64,000 bases of DNA from Methanosarcina siciliae T4/M (GTDB lineage: Archaea; Halobacteriota; Methanosarcinia; Methanosarcinales; Methanosarcinaceae). Both the position numbers and the translations under genes were made by a program. The stretch spans positions 3,596,001 to 3,660,000 of the forward strand of contig NZ_CP009506.1 in assembly GCF_000970085.1 (NCBI RefSeq), read 5' to 3'. The stretch's first letter is position 1. Every line of letters starts with the position of its first letter. The notes beneath the pieces are model-generated. The model was not told the origin of the DNA and did not search any database. It worked only from the letters and a program-made list of their open reading frames with translations. Of the stretch, positions 61,372 to 64,000 are shown piece after piece.

Positions 61372-63861
61372 TTATTCTTCATTTTCGGCTTCATTTTGGG
61401 GAATGTTTACCTCTATTCTGGTTCCGTTCTGAATATCGTTTTCAGTTACCTGAATCCCTTCAATGGTTGAGTTCTCCCCTGCGGTCAGGGAATAAGCAGA
61501 TGTTGCATGAACCCCTTCTCCGGTATTTTCGGTAGAATAGGGCACGGTTATTTCAAATGAACCATTTTCGTCTGCCATGGCCCCGTTCTGGTATAAGAAT
61601 TCCCTCCCCGTATTCGAGCTGACCTCAAGTTTTGCAATCACGGTCGCGTTAGGAGCTGTGGTACCTGAAAGTATGGCCCCTTTAACATATTCGAATACCT
61701 TTACGGTGTTTCCGCTACTGTTTTCATCCTCTGTGGTGTTCGGCGAGCTTTCATGGACCAGCCTGAGGTTTCCAAGCCCTATCCCGTCAATTTCGTAGAG
61801 TTTGTATATCTCTGTATCCATATAGGCCTGTTTGGCAGTTGCAACGGTCCTGAGGCCTGTTTTTTCCTGAACAGTTGAGACGTTGTAATAGTCTCCTATC
61901 TCTTTTCCTGCGAGTTCAACAATAGATCCGAACTTACCTTTTGCCATTTGTGTGTCGGTTATTACATATTTTACATTAAGCTTGTCCATTATTGTTTTAG
62001 CTTCTTCTTCGGAATTGGAAATAAAGAAATTTGCAGAATCTTCTACCCCTGTCTGGAAGTTATTGGAAACTGCGGGCCGTTTTCCTATATATACAATCCA
62101 GTTCCCGTAGTCCCACCAGCTAAGGACCCCGTATTCGGGGGTTTCTGTGGGGTCAAGATAATAGGAAGTTGCAGGGGTTGAGGCTTCAAGCCAGTTGAGA
62201 GAGTCTTTCCATTCAGGATCAATTGAAGCCGGATCCTTAGAAAAAGAGACCCCAAACCATATGGAGGGTACAAAGACAAGTCCTATCAAAGCCACTCCTG
62301 AAACCAGTTTGAAGTAATCAGGTTCGGCTGACGTGTTTTTTGATTCTGTTGCTTGTCTGTTTTTAAATTTCGTTTTTGATCCTGCTTTTTTTCCTCTTTT
62401 AAGTGAGGAATCCGGTACCTTCTCCGTTTTATTTTCGGGTTTTACCAGCTTTTTAGCTTCTGTTTCGAAATCAAGGGATTCCAGCAGTACCCAGAGGATG
62501 TATGCTGTAAGGATTGAGATATTCACTGCAAAAAGATAGGTAAAACGTCTTTGTGAAAGAGCAAGATATGCATAAAAAAGTGTCCATAAAAGGAAAAATA
62601 CCCCTTCAGGTTTTGCCTTTTCTCCTTTTAACTCAAGGACGAACAGGAAAAGTCCTGCCAGTGCCGCCAGAAAAGTAAGCCCGAAACTTCCCAGCACCGA
62701 TGAGAAGGTAAGCTTTCCCTGCGAAGTCAAAAAGAGGGGCACTGCTTCGGAAATTGTGCCTATGTATTCTCCTTTCCCCGAAAAAAACCTCAGGCCTTCA
62801 ACAATGAAACCATAGTATTCGACGGAAAATATCCTGACGAGAAAAAGCCCTGAGACTAAGATTAGTATTAAAACGCCGGGGTAGTACTTCCAGTCCATTT
62901 CTTTCTTTGAGACATATATTGAAAAGCCCCATAAAAGGAATAAACCTGCGAGCATAATCAGTACATATACGACCTGGAACCAGGAAAGATACATCGCACT
63001 CATTTCAAGCCCGGGCCGGATTTCTCCTGCTGCGAAAGGAATTGTGAACAAAAGCGTGGCAAGCAGAGTTATAACCGAGCAGATGAAGAGGTAATCCGAT
63101 TCTTTTCCTGCTTTAAGGTCTATTGTTCTCTGAACCAGCGCGTAAAGGCCAATAAAACTGATAAAGACCGGGCCCCCCACCCAGGTAAAGATAATGAGTG
63201 AAAAAAAGATTCCTGAGGCTGCTGCAAGTCCCAGGGGATTTATGAGGTTTTTATCGGAAGATATGTTTTTGAGTGAACTTAATGTGAGGTTTTTTTCCCC
63301 TGCCAGTTTTATGGCAAGTATGAATAGTGCATAGGCTGCCGTTGAGAGGAGTACTTCAGCTACGTGATGGTCGGCTGCCCCAAAGCGGGATATGTATACA
63401 TGGGCCGGGAGAGTAGCAAAGACGAAAGCTCCAAGAAGCCCTGTTTTTTTGTCAAAGACCGAAGCTGCCACTACATAAACAGGAATTACGGTCAGGACTC
63501 CGAGCAGTACTGGCAAAAGCGCCCCTGCAAATTCTACAGTATGCGTATCAGGCTGTCCTCCTCCTATAATTATTGCAAGCAGGGCGCCTAAGAGGTCAAA
63601 GAATGGCGGCCATCCAACCTCAAAACCATATGGGTAGTTAAGATAGGTATCAAAGTTAAGGGAATGAGGAAAACTGGAGACCGTGTATAGAATGCGCCGC
63701 ATATGATAATAGTCATCATATCCCGTGAAAGTTATGCCCCCATCTGCAGTGAGCGAAGCATAGGTGAGCATACGGATGAGAAATGCAACTGCTATAATCG
63801 CAAGGATAGAGATTATTCCGAGTTTGTAGTTGGAAGTTAGCTGTTTTGACTTTGGAGGCAT
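61372..63861 (-). CDS. aglB: Oligosaccharyltransferase AglB (STT3 family)
   Basis: An 829-residue membrane enzyme that moves a lipid-linked glycan onto Asn in N-x-S/T sequons of exported proteins. The N-terminal half has about 12 or 13 helices with the acidic metal motif GYDDYYHMRRIL in the first outer loop and AADHHVAEVLLS. The soluble C-terminal half carries W582-W-D-Y-G-N587 (LSWWDYGNWIVYIG), the sequon-binding motif, then a beta-rich region. Substrates would include the S-layer and sarcinarray proteins here. The start chosen is the ATG at 63861 (MPPKSKQLTS); an in-frame ATG at 63885 is possible, and neither has a clear ribosome-binding site. The last 110 bp of the window are its upstream region. 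Confidence 0.93.
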   Translation of the reverse strand: MPPKSKQLTSNYKLGIISILAIIAVAFLIRMLTYASLTADGGITFTGYDDYYHMRRILYTVSSFPHSLNFDTYLNYPYGFEVGWPPFFDLLGALLAIIIGGGQPDTHTVEFAGALLPVLLGVLTVIPVYVVAASVFDKKTGLLGAFVFATLPAHVYISRFGAADHHVAEVLLSTAAYALFILAIKLAGEKNLTLSSLKNISSDKNLINPLGLAAASGIFFSLIIFTWVGGPVFISFIGLYALVQRTIDLKAGKESDYLFICSVITLLATLLFTIPFAAGEIRPGLEMSAMYLSWFQVVYVLIMLAGLFLLWGFSIYVSKKEMDWKYYPGVLILILVSGLFLVRIFSVEYYGFIVEGLRFFSGKGEYIGTISEAVPLFLTSQGKLTFSSVLGSFGLTFLAALAGLFLFVLELKGEKAKPEGVFFLLWTLFYAYLALSQRRFTYLFAVNISILTAYILWVLLESLDFETEAKKLVKPENKTEKVPDSSLKRGKKAGSKTKFKNRQATESKNTSAEPDYFKLVSGVALIGLVFVPSIWFGVSFSKDPASIDPEWKDSLNWLEASTPATSYYLDPTETPEYGVLSWWDYGNWIVYIGKRPAVSNNFQTGVEDSANFFISNSEEEAKTIMDKLNVKYVITDTQMAKGKFGSIVELAGKEIGDYYNVSTVQEKTGLRTVATAKQAYMDTEIYKLYEIDGIGLGNLRLVHESSPNTTEDENSSGNTVKVFEYVKGAILSGTTAPNATVIAKLEVSSNTGREFLYQNGAMADENGSFEITVPYSTENTGEGVHATSAYSLTAGENSTIEGIQVTENDIQNGTRIEVNIPQNEAENEE

Positions 63862-64000
63862 CGTGATTTTATTCGTAATGATCAACTCGGTTGTATTTTA
63901 TTACTTTTGCCAGGTTTTTTCGGTAACATTTTTTAAATAGAGTGATTTTTGTTTGTGGTCTTGTTATTCCCTATCTATAAAGTATTTTCCTTTGATTTAA

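Overview
This window is chromosomal DNA of a methanogenic archaeon of the genus Methanosarcina. Several things point there independently: a complete coenzyme F430 gene set (cfbA-E), the DNA-binding protein MC1, archaeal AglB, a KEOPS Cgi121 subunit, a sensor kinase with a MEDS domain, a sarcinarray-family surface protein, a single-domain S-layer-type protein with a PGF-CTERM tail, TATA-box promoters, and many GTG/TTG starts behind GGAGG/GGTGA sites.

Layout. 1-660: one copy of a roughly 270-bp repeated element followed by a 7 x 20-bp tandem repeat. 660-4220: cupin protein and a FecCD-type metal-chelate ABC importer (minus strand). 4400-10900: S-layer-type surface protein, membrane acyltransferase, and small genes including an overlooked 45-residue four-cysteine protein. 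11300-13250: heavy-metal P-type ATPase. 13690-19390: cfbA-cfbE-cfbD-cfbC-cfbB, the whole route from sirohydrochlorin to coenzyme F430 after nickel insertion. 19700-25070: tRNA-splicing endonuclease, DUF2209 protein, HflX GTPase (apparently with a non-canonical start), PHP phosphoesterase, SRPBCC protein and MC1. 25350-29000: an unknown gene, a cupin gene destroyed by a decayed transposase, and a large sensor kinase. 29190-33300: Cgi121, a glutamine amidotransferase, class II fructose-1,6-bisphosphatase and a methylthiotransferase. 33370-38550: an 8 x 16-bp tandem repeat, a 1387-residue membrane-anchored protein and a sarcinarray protein. 39250-42340: rubrerythrin and an AT-rich MFS/CPBP-protease gene pair.

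42830-49830 is a DNA-repair neighbourhood: Mre11-Rad50, a CDIN1/C15orf41-type nuclease-like protein and a cysteine-rich charged protein. 49990-55745 is a graveyard of mobile DNA: an integrase fragment, an apparently intact IS4-type insertion sequence with candidate ends and target duplication, a frameshifted proviral minor-capsid gene containing an HNHP (JAMM-like) motif, a second proviral fragment, an IS5 transposase tail, and the second copy of the repeated element seen at the window start. 55780-59060 is a minus-strand housekeeping run (prs, moaC, small protein, nnr). 59720-63860 holds a TrkA-N/DHH fusion protein and AglB.

Working together: the cfb genes make the nickel cofactor of methyl-coenzyme M reductase. 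AglB probably glycosylates exported proteins such as the S-layer and sarcinarray proteins here. Cgi121 (t6A synthesis) and the methylthiotransferase (ms2t6A) act successively on tRNA position 37. All assignments come from reading the sequence; no database search was run.
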